A stretch of 64,000 bases of DNA, from the NCBI RefSeq assembly GCF_022869005.1, contig NZ_JALIEA010000006.1:62001-126000 (forward strand). Direction: 5' to 3'. This DNA comes from Corynebacterium kalidii (GTDB lineage Bacteria; Actinomycetota; Actinomycetes; Mycobacteriales; Mycobacteriaceae). The position numbers and the translations under genes were made by a program. Positions 25,104 to 32,965 of this stretch are shown here, in pieces; within the stretch, counting starts at the first letter, position 1, and every line of letters starts with the position of its first letter. Under the pieces are notes generated by a model. The model ran no database searches and was not told where the DNA came from. It worked only from the letters and a program-made list of their open reading frames with translations.

Positions 25104-25724
25104 TCAGCGGACACCGCATGTGTGCATGATTCCGATCCCCCGCAGAATCGCGTCCAACTGGGCGGCGAGGTCCGGTTCGGACCTGGCGGCGACCAACGGG
25201 AAATCGGCGAGTTCATTATGGGACCTGATCTCGTCGGTCGCGCTCGTCCACCCCTCCTCCAGGAGCGACATGCTGCCGTAGAACCAGGCGAGGAGAAGAT
25301 CGTGGGCGTCACGGGGATTGACGCAGGCGTCGGCGGTGAGGGCGAGGATCGTCTCACTGAGGCGGAACGAGTGGGTGCCGAGAATCGGTTGGTGGCGCAG
25401 CAGCGAGAGTGTGCCTGGAACGGTCATCATCTCCTGGGCGCGCTGTGCGAGACTGAGGAAGGCGCAGTGCCGGCAGGTCGACGACAGCAGCTCCTCCGGG
25501 TGCAGCATGCCCAGACGCTCGTCCCCGAGGTCGTGCCAGATACGTGCCAACGACGGGAAGTAGGTGTACAGCGCGTTCGTGGCGACCCCCACCTCGGTGG
25601 CGATCGCGCGTAGCGACACGCCCTCCAGGGAGCCCCGGTTACGCAGGAGCCGGTCACCTGCCCTGAGGATCATGTCCTGGTTGATGTCGCCGCGTGGGCC
25701 CCTCTTCGCCTGGTGATCCGCCAT
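25104..25724 (-). CDS. TetR-family transcriptional regulator
   Basis: 206-residue repressor-like protein. The N-terminal HTH (ILRAGDRLLRNRG through LRAIATEVGVATNALYTYFPS) is clear, and the C-terminal ligand-binding region resembles the TetR_C_33-type class, with two Cys in SSTCRHCAF that might bind metal or form a disulfide. It converges on the SulP gene and is upstream of the small lipoprotein gene, so its target is not obvious from position. Confidence 0.85.
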   Translation of the reverse strand: MADHQAKRGPRGDINQDMILRAGDRLLRNRGSLEGVSLRAIATEVGVATNALYTYFPSLARIWHDLGDERLGMLHPEELLSSTCRHCAFLSLAQRAQEMMTVPGTLSLLRHQPILGTHSFRLSETILALTADACVNPRDAHDLLLAWFYGSMSLLEEGWTSATDEIRSHNELADFPLVAARSEPDLAAQLDAILRGIGIMHTCGVR

Positions 25725-25782
25725 GGGGTGCTGTACGAAAACCTCTCCCGAATCGGTCGCGCACGGAGTTTACGGGTGCAGT

Positions 25783-26301
25783 CTACTCCTTGCAGACGTC
25801 GACGAGTGCGCTGCTGGACTCGTGGAGACTTTCCATGTGCGCCGTGATCTTGTCCTGCAGCGCCAAGGACGTGGCTTCTACCTCATCGACGGTCTGGAGG
25901 TACTCGCCTGAGTCGGGGTCGAGCTGGTGGAACGCCGCATAGGTGCTGAGGTCGGCCTCCGCGATGGTGGTCACGTACGCCTGGTACTCCTCTGCGAAAC
26001 GGTCCAGAGCTTCCTTGACCTCGCTGTTCGAGACATCGTCCTGTGCGCGCTCGAGGGCCTCGGTGCCGGGGGCGAGTGTCTCGGCGTACACCTCGTTGAG
26101 GTCGATGTCTCCGCCCTGCGCGGCACTCTGTGCCTCAGCTTCAAGGTTGGTGTCCAGTGCGACCCTTGTTGCTGAGAGGGCGATGTTCGTCTGCAGGCAT
26201 GCCTCGTGGACACTCTGCCCTCCGGAACAGGCGGCCAGGGGGAGTGTCAGTGTGACCGCGGCGCAGCCGACGCCGAAGATTCTGGCCCGGGTGGTGAGCA
26301 T
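25783..26301 (-). CDS. Small secreted lipoprotein, unknown function
   Basis: Lipoprotein of 172 residues: signal peptide MLTTRARIFGVGCAAVTLTL followed by the lipobox LAAC (LPLAACSGG). The mature part is acidic and almost wholly helical. The start at ATG 26301 fits the AAGGAG site 10 nt upstream; ATG 26310 would sit directly on that site. No named family recognised. It is divergent from a small membrane protein gene. Confidence 0.68.
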   Translation of the reverse strand: MLTTRARIFGVGCAAVTLTLPLAACSGGQSVHEACLQTNIALSATRVALDTNLEAEAQSAAQGGDIDLNEVYAETLAPGTEALERAQDDVSNSEVKEALDRFAEEYQAYVTTIAEADLSTYAAFHQLDPDSGEYLQTVDEVEATSLALQDKITAHMESLHESSSALVDVCKE

Positions 26302-26340
26302 GGGGATCATTCTCCTTGTGTTTGTGAAGCTATGTTAGTC

Positions 26341-26353
26341 TGTACAGTGTACA
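26341..26353. promoter_or_regulatory. Palindromic site TGTACAGTGTACA
   Basis: Two TGTACA hexamers (each self-complementary) flank one G between the divergent lipoprotein and small membrane protein genes. It could be a dimeric repressor site; no cognate regulator can be named, although a TetR gene is one gene away. Confidence 0.4.
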
Positions 26354-26406
26354 AATTAACACGGCATGCCCGTGGCAAGGAAAAGCGCGAGAGAGGGAGA
26401 GTTGCG

Positions 26407-26646
26407 GTGGAATCGATCATCATGGCGGTGCTGATGGGTGGGCTCGGAGGGCCGGCGCTGGCATGGGCGATGGCAACCCCGAAAAGCCGCAAGGCGCATG
26501 CCGAGCGTAAGGCGAGGTTCGAGGAGGGGCGCGGCTCGGATCCCGAGAAGCTTCCCGTCGGGCCACACAAACCTATCGTGACGAATGCCCTGTTCTGGGG
26601 TGTGGTCTATGCGGCCATCGGCTTCTTCCTGGGGACGTTGGTCTGA
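26407..26646 (+). CDS. Small two-helix membrane protein, unknown function
   Basis: 79 residues with an N-terminal hydrophobic segment (IIMAVLMGGLGGPALAWAM), a basic/acidic middle (KSRKAHAERKARFEEGRG) and a C-terminal helix (ALFWGVVYAAIGFFLGTLV). The GTG at 26407 is chosen because GAGAGGGAGAG lies just upstream; the longer open frame to 26206 overlaps the divergent lipoprotein gene. It is the last gene before the chrA tail fragment. Confidence 0.5.
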   Translation: MESIIMAVLMGGLGGPALAWAMATPKSRKAHAERKARFEEGRGSDPEKLPVGPHKPIVTNALFWGVVYAAIGFFLGTLV

Positions 26647-26678
26647 TCGCTGCGCGTACCGATGTTTATGTGGGGGCG

Positions 26679-26846
26679 CCCCTAGAGTACCGCCCACCCC
26701 AGGGCGCCCGCGGCGATCACCACGGCCCAGGCCGGGACCTTCCAGCTGTGGAGCGCCACGAACGCCGCGACGGCCAGTACCAGGGCGTTGACGCAGTTGC
26801 CGAGGATTCCGGTGGTGAACACCGGGTCGTAGAGTGCGGCGGCGAG
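26679..26846 (-). pseudogene. Truncated chrA 3' fragment (left direct repeat)
   Basis: These 168 bp match the 3' end of the intact chrA (32798-32965) with about seven mismatches, in the same orientation and with an in-frame stop retained (26681-26683). About 54 C-terminal codons of the chromate transporter survive; nothing upstream of them does. Homology starts exactly at the stop codon region and does not extend into the DNA beyond it. The copy marks the left edge of the 6-kb accessory block. Confidence 0.88.
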
Positions 26847-27287
26847 CCTCAGTCGTTATCGGACAGGTGATGAGCGGCTGGCCGGCACTGATCTGGTGTT
26901 TCACCATTTCGTGGTGGTGTTGTTGGCTGATGTCTGGCACGCCAGGGTCACTCGCCCCTCTTTGTCCTTGGGTCGATGCCTGGGTCGCTACACGGTGCTA
27001 CGGATGACATCGGTCCCGTCGTGCAACAGCTGGACATGGACTATCCGGCTGTTGTTGACCCGTACCCGTCCGAAGGTTGGGTGACGTTTTCGCGCAGTGC
27101 GGACAGGTATTTGCGGGGTGCGGGGCATTCCGGGCGGGGGTCGGGCTTCACCTCGAACAACCCAGGGTCGGGTCAGAGGTGAGTCCTGCCCGATGAGGTC
27201 CAGCGCGGTTGTTCGCTGGGGCGGTGGGCGAGTGTGTCACGGGGAGACCTGCACGGCCTTCGCTGCCGTGTGATCACGATGGGGAAA
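26847..27287. other. 440-bp region without a recognisable gene
   Basis: No open frame here has a ribosome-binding site or recognisable product; the longer ones end abruptly on both strands. A short hairpin CACCA-TTTCG-TGGTG occurs at 26902-26916. Its place between the chrA fragment and the transketolase operon suggests recombination debris, but I could not identify a transposase. Confidence 0.5.
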
Positions 27288-27302
27288 GTTGACTGTTGAC
27301 AA
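27288..27302 (+). promoter_or_regulatory. Half-site GTTGACTGTTGACAA with -35 TTGACA
   Basis: Contains the consensus -35 hexamer TTGACA at 27296-27301 and two GTTGAC half-sites of the presumed GntR operator. No clean -10 is visible 16-18 nt downstream. Confidence 0.45.
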
Positions 27303-27335
27303 TGATTGCGATCCAGGTCACACTGTACAGGTGCA

Positions 27336-27352
27336 TTGTTAACAGTTGACAA
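27336..27352. promoter_or_regulatory. FadR/GntR-type operator upstream of the transketolase operon
   Basis: TTGTTAAC-A-GTTGACAA, a 17-bp inverted repeat with one mismatch, 15 nt before the transketolase ATG. A matching site occurs at 31946-31960 at the SDR promoter, and the adjacent FadR-type regulator is the natural binding protein. Confidence 0.65.
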
Positions 27353-27367
27353 CGAAAGGGACGGGTA

Positions 27368-28237
27368 ATGACAGTGGCTCATGACGTCATCGACCCAGAA
27401 CGCGTGCAGCGGATCCGGGAATCGGCGTACCGCATCCGGCAGTACGCCATCACGCAGGCGGAACTCCAAGGGCAGGGGTACATCGGCCAGGCTCTGGATC
27501 TCGCGGACATTCTGGCGGTCCTCTATGCCGACCAGCTGGTTCTCAACCCACACGACGTCGCGGACCCGGAGCGTGACCGGTGCTTCATGTCGATGGGGCA
27601 CTACGGTCTCGCCCTCTACGCGGCCCTGGTGGAGGCGAAGTTCCTGCCGGAGGAGGAGCTCCAGACCTACGCCGCGGATGACTCCCGGCTGCCGATGTCG
27701 GCGATGGCGGTCTACACGCCCGGTGTCGAGATCTCGGGAGGTTCACTCGGTCACGGTCTTCCGATCGCGCTGGGTGCCGCGATGGCGTTGGCGAGGAAGG
27801 GCGGTTCTCAGATCGTCGTGAATCTGCTGTCGGACGGTGAGCTGGACGAAGGGTCGACGTGGGAAGCCGCCAAGGTCGCCGGTGACCTGAAGTTGAAGAA
27901 CATCGTCGCTGTCGTCGACGTCAACGGTCAGCAGGCTGACGGTTCGACGCGGCCTGGCGAACTGCTGGACGGTTCCGCGACGGCACGGCGGTTCGAAGCC
28001 TTCGGCTGGACCGCGCATGACGTGGACGGCCACGACATCGAGGCTCTCATCCGGGCCCTGGAGACCGCCCGCGCCGCCGAGGACGGACGACCCCACGTGC
28101 TTGTCTGTCGGACCGTGATGGGGAAGGGGGTCCCCATGCTGGAGAACAGGGACAAGCTCCACTTCATGAGGGTCGACGAAGAGGAGTGGGTACAGGTGAA
28201 AAAGCAGCTCAAGGAAGGATTCGGCAATGGTCAGTGA
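27368..28237 (+). CDS. Transketolase, N-terminal (ThDP pyrophosphate-binding) subunit
   Basis: One half of a split transketolase: moves a two-carbon ketol unit between ketose and aldose substrates. It carries the Mg/ThDP region LLSDGELDEGSTWEAAKVAG with the downstream Asn in VVDVNGQQ, and substrate/cofactor histidines in SMGHYGLALYA, GGSLGHGLP and the C-terminal HFMRV. The usual G-D-G-E of the ThDP motif reads S-D-G-E. At 289 residues it is normal for a split N-subunit. AACGAAAGGGACGGGTA precedes the ATG. It overlaps the C-subunit gene by 11 nt, so the subunits are made together. Confidence 0.92.
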   Translation: MTVAHDVIDPERVQRIRESAYRIRQYAITQAELQGQGYIGQALDLADILAVLYADQLVLNPHDVADPERDRCFMSMGHYGLALYAALVEAKFLPEEELQTYAADDSRLPMSAMAVYTPGVEISGGSLGHGLPIALGAAMALARKGGSQIVVNLLSDGELDEGSTWEAAKVAGDLKLKNIVAVVDVNGQQADGSTRPGELLDGSATARRFEAFGWTAHDVDGHDIEALIRALETARAAEDGRPHVLVCRTVMGKGVPMLENRDKLHFMRVDEEEWVQVKKQLKEGFGNGQ

Positions 28238-29228
28238 CAAGAACAGCGGAACGGTCCTGCGCTCCGGCGCGATGATCGCCGACGTGGCGGGCGAGGGTGT
28301 CGAGACGGTGTCCGCACCCCTGGGGCACGCGTTGCTCGACGCCGCGGAGAACGACGACCGCATCGTCGGGTTGTCGGCGGACCTCGCGAAGTACACGGAC
28401 ATGCACATCTTCCGTGACGCGCTCCCAGATCGCTTCTACCAGGTGGGCATGGCCGAGATGGCGATGATGGGTGCAGCGGCGGGACTCGCGCAGGAGGGTT
28501 TCGTACCGTTCGCATCCACGTACTCCGTGTTCGCGACCCGTCGAGCCTACGACTGGCTGCTCCTCGACATCGCCGAGCAGAAACTCAACGTCAACCTCGT
28601 GTGTGCCCTGCCCGGGCTGACGACCGGCTACGGTCCCAGTCACATGGCCTTCGATGACCTGGCGATCCTCCAGGCGTGTCCGCACCTGACGATCCTCGAT
28701 CCCTGTGACGCGACCGACATCCAGGCGGCGACGCCGGCGATGGCGGCGGTCGACGGACCGACCTATATGCGTCTCCTGCGGGGGCGGGTGCCCAAGATCC
28801 TGCACAACTACGACGGGGAGTTCGAGCTCGGAAAGGCCCGGAAGCTGCGGGACGGAGGGAATGCCCTGGTCATCAGCTCCGGTCTCGCAACCCAACGTGT
28901 CCTGGAGGCCGCTGAGAAGCTGGACAGGGACGGTATCGAGGTCGAGGTTCTTCACCTGGCGACCATCAAGCCCCTCGACGAGAAGGCGGTCATCGACGCG
29001 ATCGTCCGTTCCGAGCGCCCGGTGTTCACCGCGGAGAACCATTCGGTTGTCGGCGGGCTCTTCTCTGCCGTGGCGTCAGCTGCCGCGCGGAACGGCGTCG
29101 GCCGGAAGATCACGCCGATCGCACTACCTGATGAATTCCCGAGTGCGGGCGCGCTCCCCACCCTCGAGGAGCGCTACGGAATCAGTGCTGGGGCAATGGA
29201 ACGAACCATTCGTTCCAGTCAGGGTTGA
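28227..29228 (+). CDS. Transketolase, C-terminal (pyrimidine-binding) subunit
   Basis: Second half of the split transketolase, 333 residues. The catalytic Glu that activates ThDP lies in YQVGMAEMAMMGAAAGLA, and the aromatic face is in FVPFASTYSVFATRRAYDW. The C-terminal domain (from ALVISSGLATQRVLEAA) completes the fold. ATG 28227 has AAGGAAGG upstream, inside the N-subunit gene. Split transketolases often serve dedicated sugar or polyol pathways rather than the central pentose phosphate pathway, which fits the permease and SDR neighbours. Confidence 0.92.
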   Translation: MVSDKNSGTVLRSGAMIADVAGEGVETVSAPLGHALLDAAENDDRIVGLSADLAKYTDMHIFRDALPDRFYQVGMAEMAMMGAAAGLAQEGFVPFASTYSVFATRRAYDWLLLDIAEQKLNVNLVCALPGLTTGYGPSHMAFDDLAILQACPHLTILDPCDATDIQAATPAMAAVDGPTYMRLLRGRVPKILHNYDGEFELGKARKLRDGGNALVISSGLATQRVLEAAEKLDRDGIEVEVLHLATIKPLDEKAVIDAIVRSERPVFTAENHSVVGGLFSAVASAAARNGVGRKITPIALPDEFPSAGALPTLEERYGISAGAMERTIRSSQG

Positions 29229-29407
29229 TGAATTTCTGGTCCGGTACGCGTGCTTCTCCGAGGGGCACGGGAAAATTCAAGGGTAAGTGCCTGAGGCTGC
29301 GGTGAGGAATCGTTGCGTGCTGCTATGTTGCAGTGATGGCAGGCGTTGTTTGCGTCATATTTTCTTTCCGATGTGAGCATCCGGGCGCTTACGTGAAAGG
29401 GGGCACC

Positions 29408-30886
29408 ATGGGTGCCGGTTACTTAATAGTTCTCGCGATTGTCGCTATCGTGGCCCTTCTCGTTCTGGTTACGGTCATGAAGTGGCCCGCGTATATCGCC
29501 TTGCTTGCCGTCGCGGTCGTCACGGCGTTGGCCGCCGGGACGTCGCCGAGTGAGGTGATGCCACTCATCATCGACGGCATGGGAAGCACCCTGGGAAGTG
29601 TGGCGCTCCTCGTCGGTCTCGGGGCGATGCTGGGCGGGATCCTGGAGAAATCCGGTTCCGCTGCCGTTCTCGCACATTCCTTCCGGAGCCGTCTCGGGGA
29701 GAAACGGTCCGGAACCGCACTTCTCCTCGCCGCATCACTCGTCGCCATACCCATCTTCTATGACGTGGCTTTCATCCTGCTGGTGCCGATCGTCTATTCT
29801 TTCGCCCGGATGGCGGGGCATCGAAGTCCGGTGATCCTCGGACTCCCCATTGCTCCTTTCATGGTCTACCTGCACAACACGTTGCCCCCGCATCCCGGAA
29901 TCACTGCGGCCACGGAAAGTCTCGGCGGAGACGTCGGTGTCCTGCTCATGGTCGGGTTGGTTGTCGCGGTGCCGGTCGGGTTCGTGGCGGTCTACATGGC
30001 GAAGTTCCTGAACCTGAAGGACTATGTCATGACGCCCGATGTCGCGCGGCGATTCGCAGCTGTCTCGACATCGGCACATGCGCAACCGGTCCGTGGTGGC
30101 GGTGACGGTGGTGGCGGTGACGGTGGTGGCGGTGACGGTGGTGGCGGTGACGCCGGAGGGGATGGCGATGATGCCGACGGTCGTGTCGACGATGAATCGG
30201 CCCATGTGACCACTCCTGCAACATGGGAAGTCTTGTTGTGTATCCTCCTTCCGCTGCTGATGATTGCGGTCGGAACGGTCACTGACCTGGTTCTTCCTGA
30301 CGGGCATGCGGCCCTTGAGTACACGAGCTTCATCGGTGCCCCGGCCTTCGCCCTCCTGGTGGCTGCGGTGCTCGGATACTACCTCCTGGGGATCCGGCAT
30401 AAGCGTCGCGGTGCGAAGGTCTCCGAAATCATGGACGACGCGCTTGGTCCGGCAGCGGTCGTGGTCTTCGTCACCGGCGCCGGTGGGGTATTCGCGGCAG
30501 TTCTGACGGCCACCGGCATCGGCGAAGCGATATCCGACGCGCTCCTTGCGACGGGTATGCCCATTCTGCCGCTGGTGTTCCTCCTTGCTGCGGCGTTGAA
30601 GGCGGCGCAGGGCTCGGGGACGGTCGCTGCGCAGACCACCGGAGGCATCATCGCGGCGACCGTGCTGTCGGGGGACTACAGCGTCGTCCAGGTCGCCTTG
30701 TTGACGATCGCGATCGGTTGTGGATCGAACTCCCTCACGCACGTCAATGACTCGGCCTTCTGGATCACCACGCGGTACCTCGGTCTCTCCGTCATCGATG
30801 GGCTGAAGACTTGGTCGGTCATGGGCCTGACGCTTGCCCTCACCGGATTTGCCATCACGTGCGGACTCTGGGTCGTCGTCCCGTAG
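29408..30886 (+). CDS. GntP-family permease with Gly/Asp-repeat loop
   Basis: Polytopic sugar-acid:H+ symporter, 492 residues, about twelve to fourteen membrane segments. GntP signatures include IPIFYDVAFILLVPI, LPPHPG and the C-terminal SNSLTHVNDSAFW. Family members carry gluconate or related hydroxy acids, so the block probably handles such a compound. The central cytoplasmic loop (about residues 228-260) is expanded by GGGGD repeats encoded by a 15-bp DNA repeat. The start is ATG 29408, just after GAAAGGGGG; the upstream ATG at 29333 has no site. It follows the transketolase genes by 179 nt. Confidence 0.9.
   Translation: MGAGYLIVLAIVAIVALLVLVTVMKWPAYIALLAVAVVTALAAGTSPSEVMPLIIDGMGSTLGSVALLVGLGAMLGGILEKSGSAAVLAHSFRSRLGEKRSGTALLLAASLVAIPIFYDVAFILLVPIVYSFARMAGHRSPVILGLPIAPFMVYLHNTLPPHPGITAATESLGGDVGVLLMVGLVVAVPVGFVAVYMAKFLNLKDYVMTPDVARRFAAVSTSAHAQPVRGGGDGGGGDGGGGDGGGGDAGGDGDDADGRVDDESAHVTTPATWEVLLCILLPLLMIAVGTVTDLVLPDGHAALEYTSFIGAPAFALLVAAVLGYYLLGIRHKRRGAKVSEIMDDALGPAAVVVFVTGAGGVFAAVLTATGIGEAISDALLATGMPILPLVFLLAAALKAAQGSGTVAAQTTGGIIAATVLSGDYSVVQVALLTIAIGCGSNSLTHVNDSAFWITTRYLGLSVIDGLKTWSVMGLTLALTGFAITCGLWVVVP
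30091..30150 (+). repeat. 15-bp tandem repeat inside the GntP gene
   Basis: Four copies of CGGTGGTGGCGGTGA (first copy with one mismatch) encode the GGGGD loop. The period is a multiple of three, so copy-number change would lengthen or shorten the loop without a frameshift. Confidence 0.93.
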
Positions 30887-30887
30887 T

Positions 30888-30911
30888 GTCCTGACGAGCG
30901 TCCTGACGAGC
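30888..30911 (+). repeat. 12-bp direct repeat immediately after the GntP stop
   Basis: GTCCTGACGAGC occurs twice head-to-tail, starting 2 nt after the TAG stop. It resembles the other CTGAC-containing duplications found at gene ends in this window. Confidence 0.7.
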
Positions 30912-30962
30912 TTCCGGACAATGGCGGCCGGGGAGCTTCCCCGGGCGGGGACGTGACAGAAG

Positions 30963-31019
30963 AAGTCTGGCCCCGTGCACGGAATCCACCCGGATCCGTG
31001 CACGGGGCCAGACTTTTCT
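30963..31019. terminator. Strong hairpin terminator between convergent GntP and SDR genes
   Basis: A perfect 21-bp stem: 30963-30983 pairs with 30995-31015 around an 11-nt loop, followed by TTTTCTC on the plus strand. It serves the GntP transcript and could also stop the convergent SDR transcript, since a TTCTTCT tract follows the stem on the minus strand. Confidence 0.85.
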
Positions 31020-31052
31020 CTGCCCGCTGTCGTGGCCTACGGGCGGTGACCG

Positions 31053-31832
31053 TCAGCTGATGTAGGAGCCGCCGTTGATGTTCTGGGTCGTGCCGGTGAT
31101 GTAGCCGGCGTCGTGGCTGGAGAGCCAGACGAACAGCGCCGCCATCTCGTCCGGAGTGCCCTGCCTGCGGAGCGGCACAGCCTGGGCGAGTCGACGCTCG
31201 TTCTCGTCGTCGGACCCGGCACGGATGTCGGTGTCGACGACCCCCGGGGCGACGGCGTTGACGGTGATGCCGTGTTCGGCGAGTTCACGCGCCAGGCCAC
31301 GGGTGAGCCCGATGACGCCGGCCTTCGCGGCGGCGTAGGCGGTTCTGGAGAAGACCCCGCCCCCGTGTTGTGCGGTGACCGACGACATGTTGACGATCCG
31401 GCCGTAGCCGCCGGCGATCATCTGCGGGACGAATTCCTTGCTGGTCAGGAAGCTGCCGGTGAGGTTGACGGCGATCACGCGGTTCCATTCGTCGAGTCCG
31501 AGCTCCTCGAATGCCGAGGGGGAGGGGATCCCCGCGATGTTGGCGAGGGCCCCGACGGGCGGCAGGTCGCTGTCGACGATGGTCTGTGCCGCGTTTGCCA
31601 CGGAGTCCTCTGAGGTCACGTCACAGGCGAAGCCGGCGGAGGGGACCCCGAATTCGGAGGCGATGGACTCTGCCGCGGCCTGCGCGGAGGCCGCGTCCAG
31701 GTCGAGGACGACGACCGCCCAGCCTTCGCGGGCGTACCGGCGGGCCGTGGCCTGACCGATGCCGCGGGGGGAGGCGGCTCCGGTGACCACGGCAGTGCGC
31801 TGGCCGATCTCGGGTGGGGTGCTGAGTGACAT
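31053..31832 (-). CDS. SDR-family oxidoreductase (sugar/polyol type)
   Basis: NAD(P)-dependent dehydrogenase of 259 residues. The cofactor motif is TGAASPRGIG, the stability motif is ANIAG, and the catalytic set is in NMSSV and YAAAK (Tyr, Lys). The C-terminal GYITGTTQNINGG is common to ketoreductases and sugar/polyol dehydrogenases. It likely oxidises the imported polyol or sugar acid, or reduces the derived ketone, before or after the transketolase step. Divergent from the GntR gene, with the shared operator upstream of its start; GGAGCAGGACCAC precedes the ATG. Confidence 0.87.
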   Translation of the reverse strand: MSLSTPPEIGQRTAVVTGAASPRGIGQATARRYAREGWAVVVLDLDAASAQAAAESIASEFGVPSAGFACDVTSEDSVANAAQTIVDSDLPPVGALANIAGIPSPSAFEELGLDEWNRVIAVNLTGSFLTSKEFVPQMIAGGYGRIVNMSSVTAQHGGGVFSRTAYAAAKAGVIGLTRGLARELAEHGITVNAVAPGVVDTDIRAGSDDENERRLAQAVPLRRQGTPDEMAALFVWLSSHDAGYITGTTQNINGGSYIS

Positions 31833-31929
31833 GTGGTCCTGCTCCTTCTTTTTTGTCTCGCCGGACGCCTGTGATCTGTCCGATAGCGGTGAAACTGGTG
31901 TGATTCAAGACTCCCCCCTTCGCGAGATA

Positions 31930-31960
31930 TTGTCAACCGGTAACGGTTAACTGTCGACAA
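31930..31960. promoter_or_regulatory. GntR operator region between SDR and GntR genes
   Basis: TTGTCAAC (31930-31937) and GTTAAC-T-GTCGACAA (31946-31960) match the half-sites of the operator at 27336-27352. The inner stretch AACCG-GTAA-CGGTT is a further perfect inverted repeat. This arrangement links the SDR and transketolase promoters to one regulator. Confidence 0.6.
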
Positions 31961-32106
31961 TGAAAGCCTGCAGGTGCGGAGCGATGGTGTAGGTTGACCG
32001 GTCCGTGCGGCCCGGTCACTGCGTTCGTGCTGCGTTTGCCCGCTGTCGATGTACAGTTCTTATGTCGGTTGACGACTGTCAGCAGTGGTGTGAGAGGACG
32101 TGGAAC

Positions 32107-32766
32107 GTGTCGGAGAAGCAGAATGCTCTTCTGGGGCTGAAGAAGACGAATCTCCGGGAGCAGGCGCTGTCTGCGCTGCGGACGGCGATCACCCGGGGAG
32201 GTCTTCCGCCCCGGAGTGCGTTGATCGAGACCGAACTGTCGGAACAGCTCGGTATCAGCAGAGGGACCCTGCGTGAAGCGCTCCGTCAGCTGCAGCAGGA
32301 GGGACTCGTCGTCCTGGGGGATCGCGGTCGCCTGTCGGTGAGGAGCCTCGAGGCACATGAGATCCGCGAGATCTTCGTCGTCCGTTCTGCGCTGGAGGGG
32401 CTCGCTGCTGCTGAGCTGGCGCTCCAGGACGACCGCACGGGGACTGTCGCGGAACTTCAGTCCGCACTGGACCGGATGGCAGAGGCCGGGACCGAACGAC
32501 TGGATGACCGCATCGAGTGCGACCTCAGCTTTCACCGTGCGCTGTGCAGCCTGACCGGCAACGCGACATTGCTGCACTCGTGGACGTCGTTGGAGGGGTC
32601 GATCCGCATGTCGATCATGTATGCGGGGGTGGAGCGTGCGGTGGGGAACATGGACGTGGGGAAGCACATGGAGATCGTGAAGGCCATCGAGGCCGGTGAC
32701 CCGGAGGCGGCCCGTCGCGCAGTCGCAGAGCACCTGAAGTGGGCGTCGGACAACCTGGTGGCGTAG
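32107..32766 (+). CDS. GntR-family (FadR/FCD subfamily) regulator
   Basis: Regulator of 219 residues. The N-terminal winged helix contains LREQALSALRTAITRGGLPP and the recognition part LSEQLGISRGTLREALRQLQQEGLV. The C-terminal FCD domain is all-helical, with metal/ligand-binding residues in ECDLSFHRALCSL and a later His in KHMEIVKAIEAGD and VAEHLKWA. It probably represses the SDR and transketolase promoters and is released by a pathway sugar acid. GTG 32107 is preferred (GAGAGGACGTGGAAC upstream); a longer frame to 32005 lacks a site, and a -10-like TACAGT lies at 32052-32057. Confidence 0.86.
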   Translation: MSEKQNALLGLKKTNLREQALSALRTAITRGGLPPRSALIETELSEQLGISRGTLREALRQLQQEGLVVLGDRGRLSVRSLEAHEIREIFVVRSALEGLAAAELALQDDRTGTVAELQSALDRMAEAGTERLDDRIECDLSFHRALCSLTGNATLLHSWTSLEGSIRMSIMYAGVERAVGNMDVGKHMEIVKAIEAGDPEAARRAVAEHLKWASDNLVA

Positions 32767-32797
32767 CGTCCCCTGACCTGCGGTTTCCGGTGACGGT

Positions 32798-32965
32798 CCC
32801 CTAGAAAACGACCCACCCCAGGGCGCCCGCGGCGATCACCACGGCCCAGGCCGGGACCTTCCAGCTGTGGAGCGCCACGAACGCCGCGACGGCCAGTACC
32901 AGGGCGTTGACGCCGTTGCCGAGGATTCCGGTGGTGAACACCGGGTCGTACAGCGCGGCGGCGAG
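32798..32965 (-). repeat. Right direct repeat (3' end of intact chrA)
   Basis: About 96% identical to 26679-26846, offset exactly 6119 bp, no gaps. It includes the chrA stop codon. The pair could recombine to remove the intervening block. Confidence 0.9.

Noticed and set aside
26885-27182. Possible transposase or integrase remnant
   Set aside because: Short frames on both strands show no DDE, HTH or tyrosine-recombinase motif, so it is reported only as unassigned DNA.
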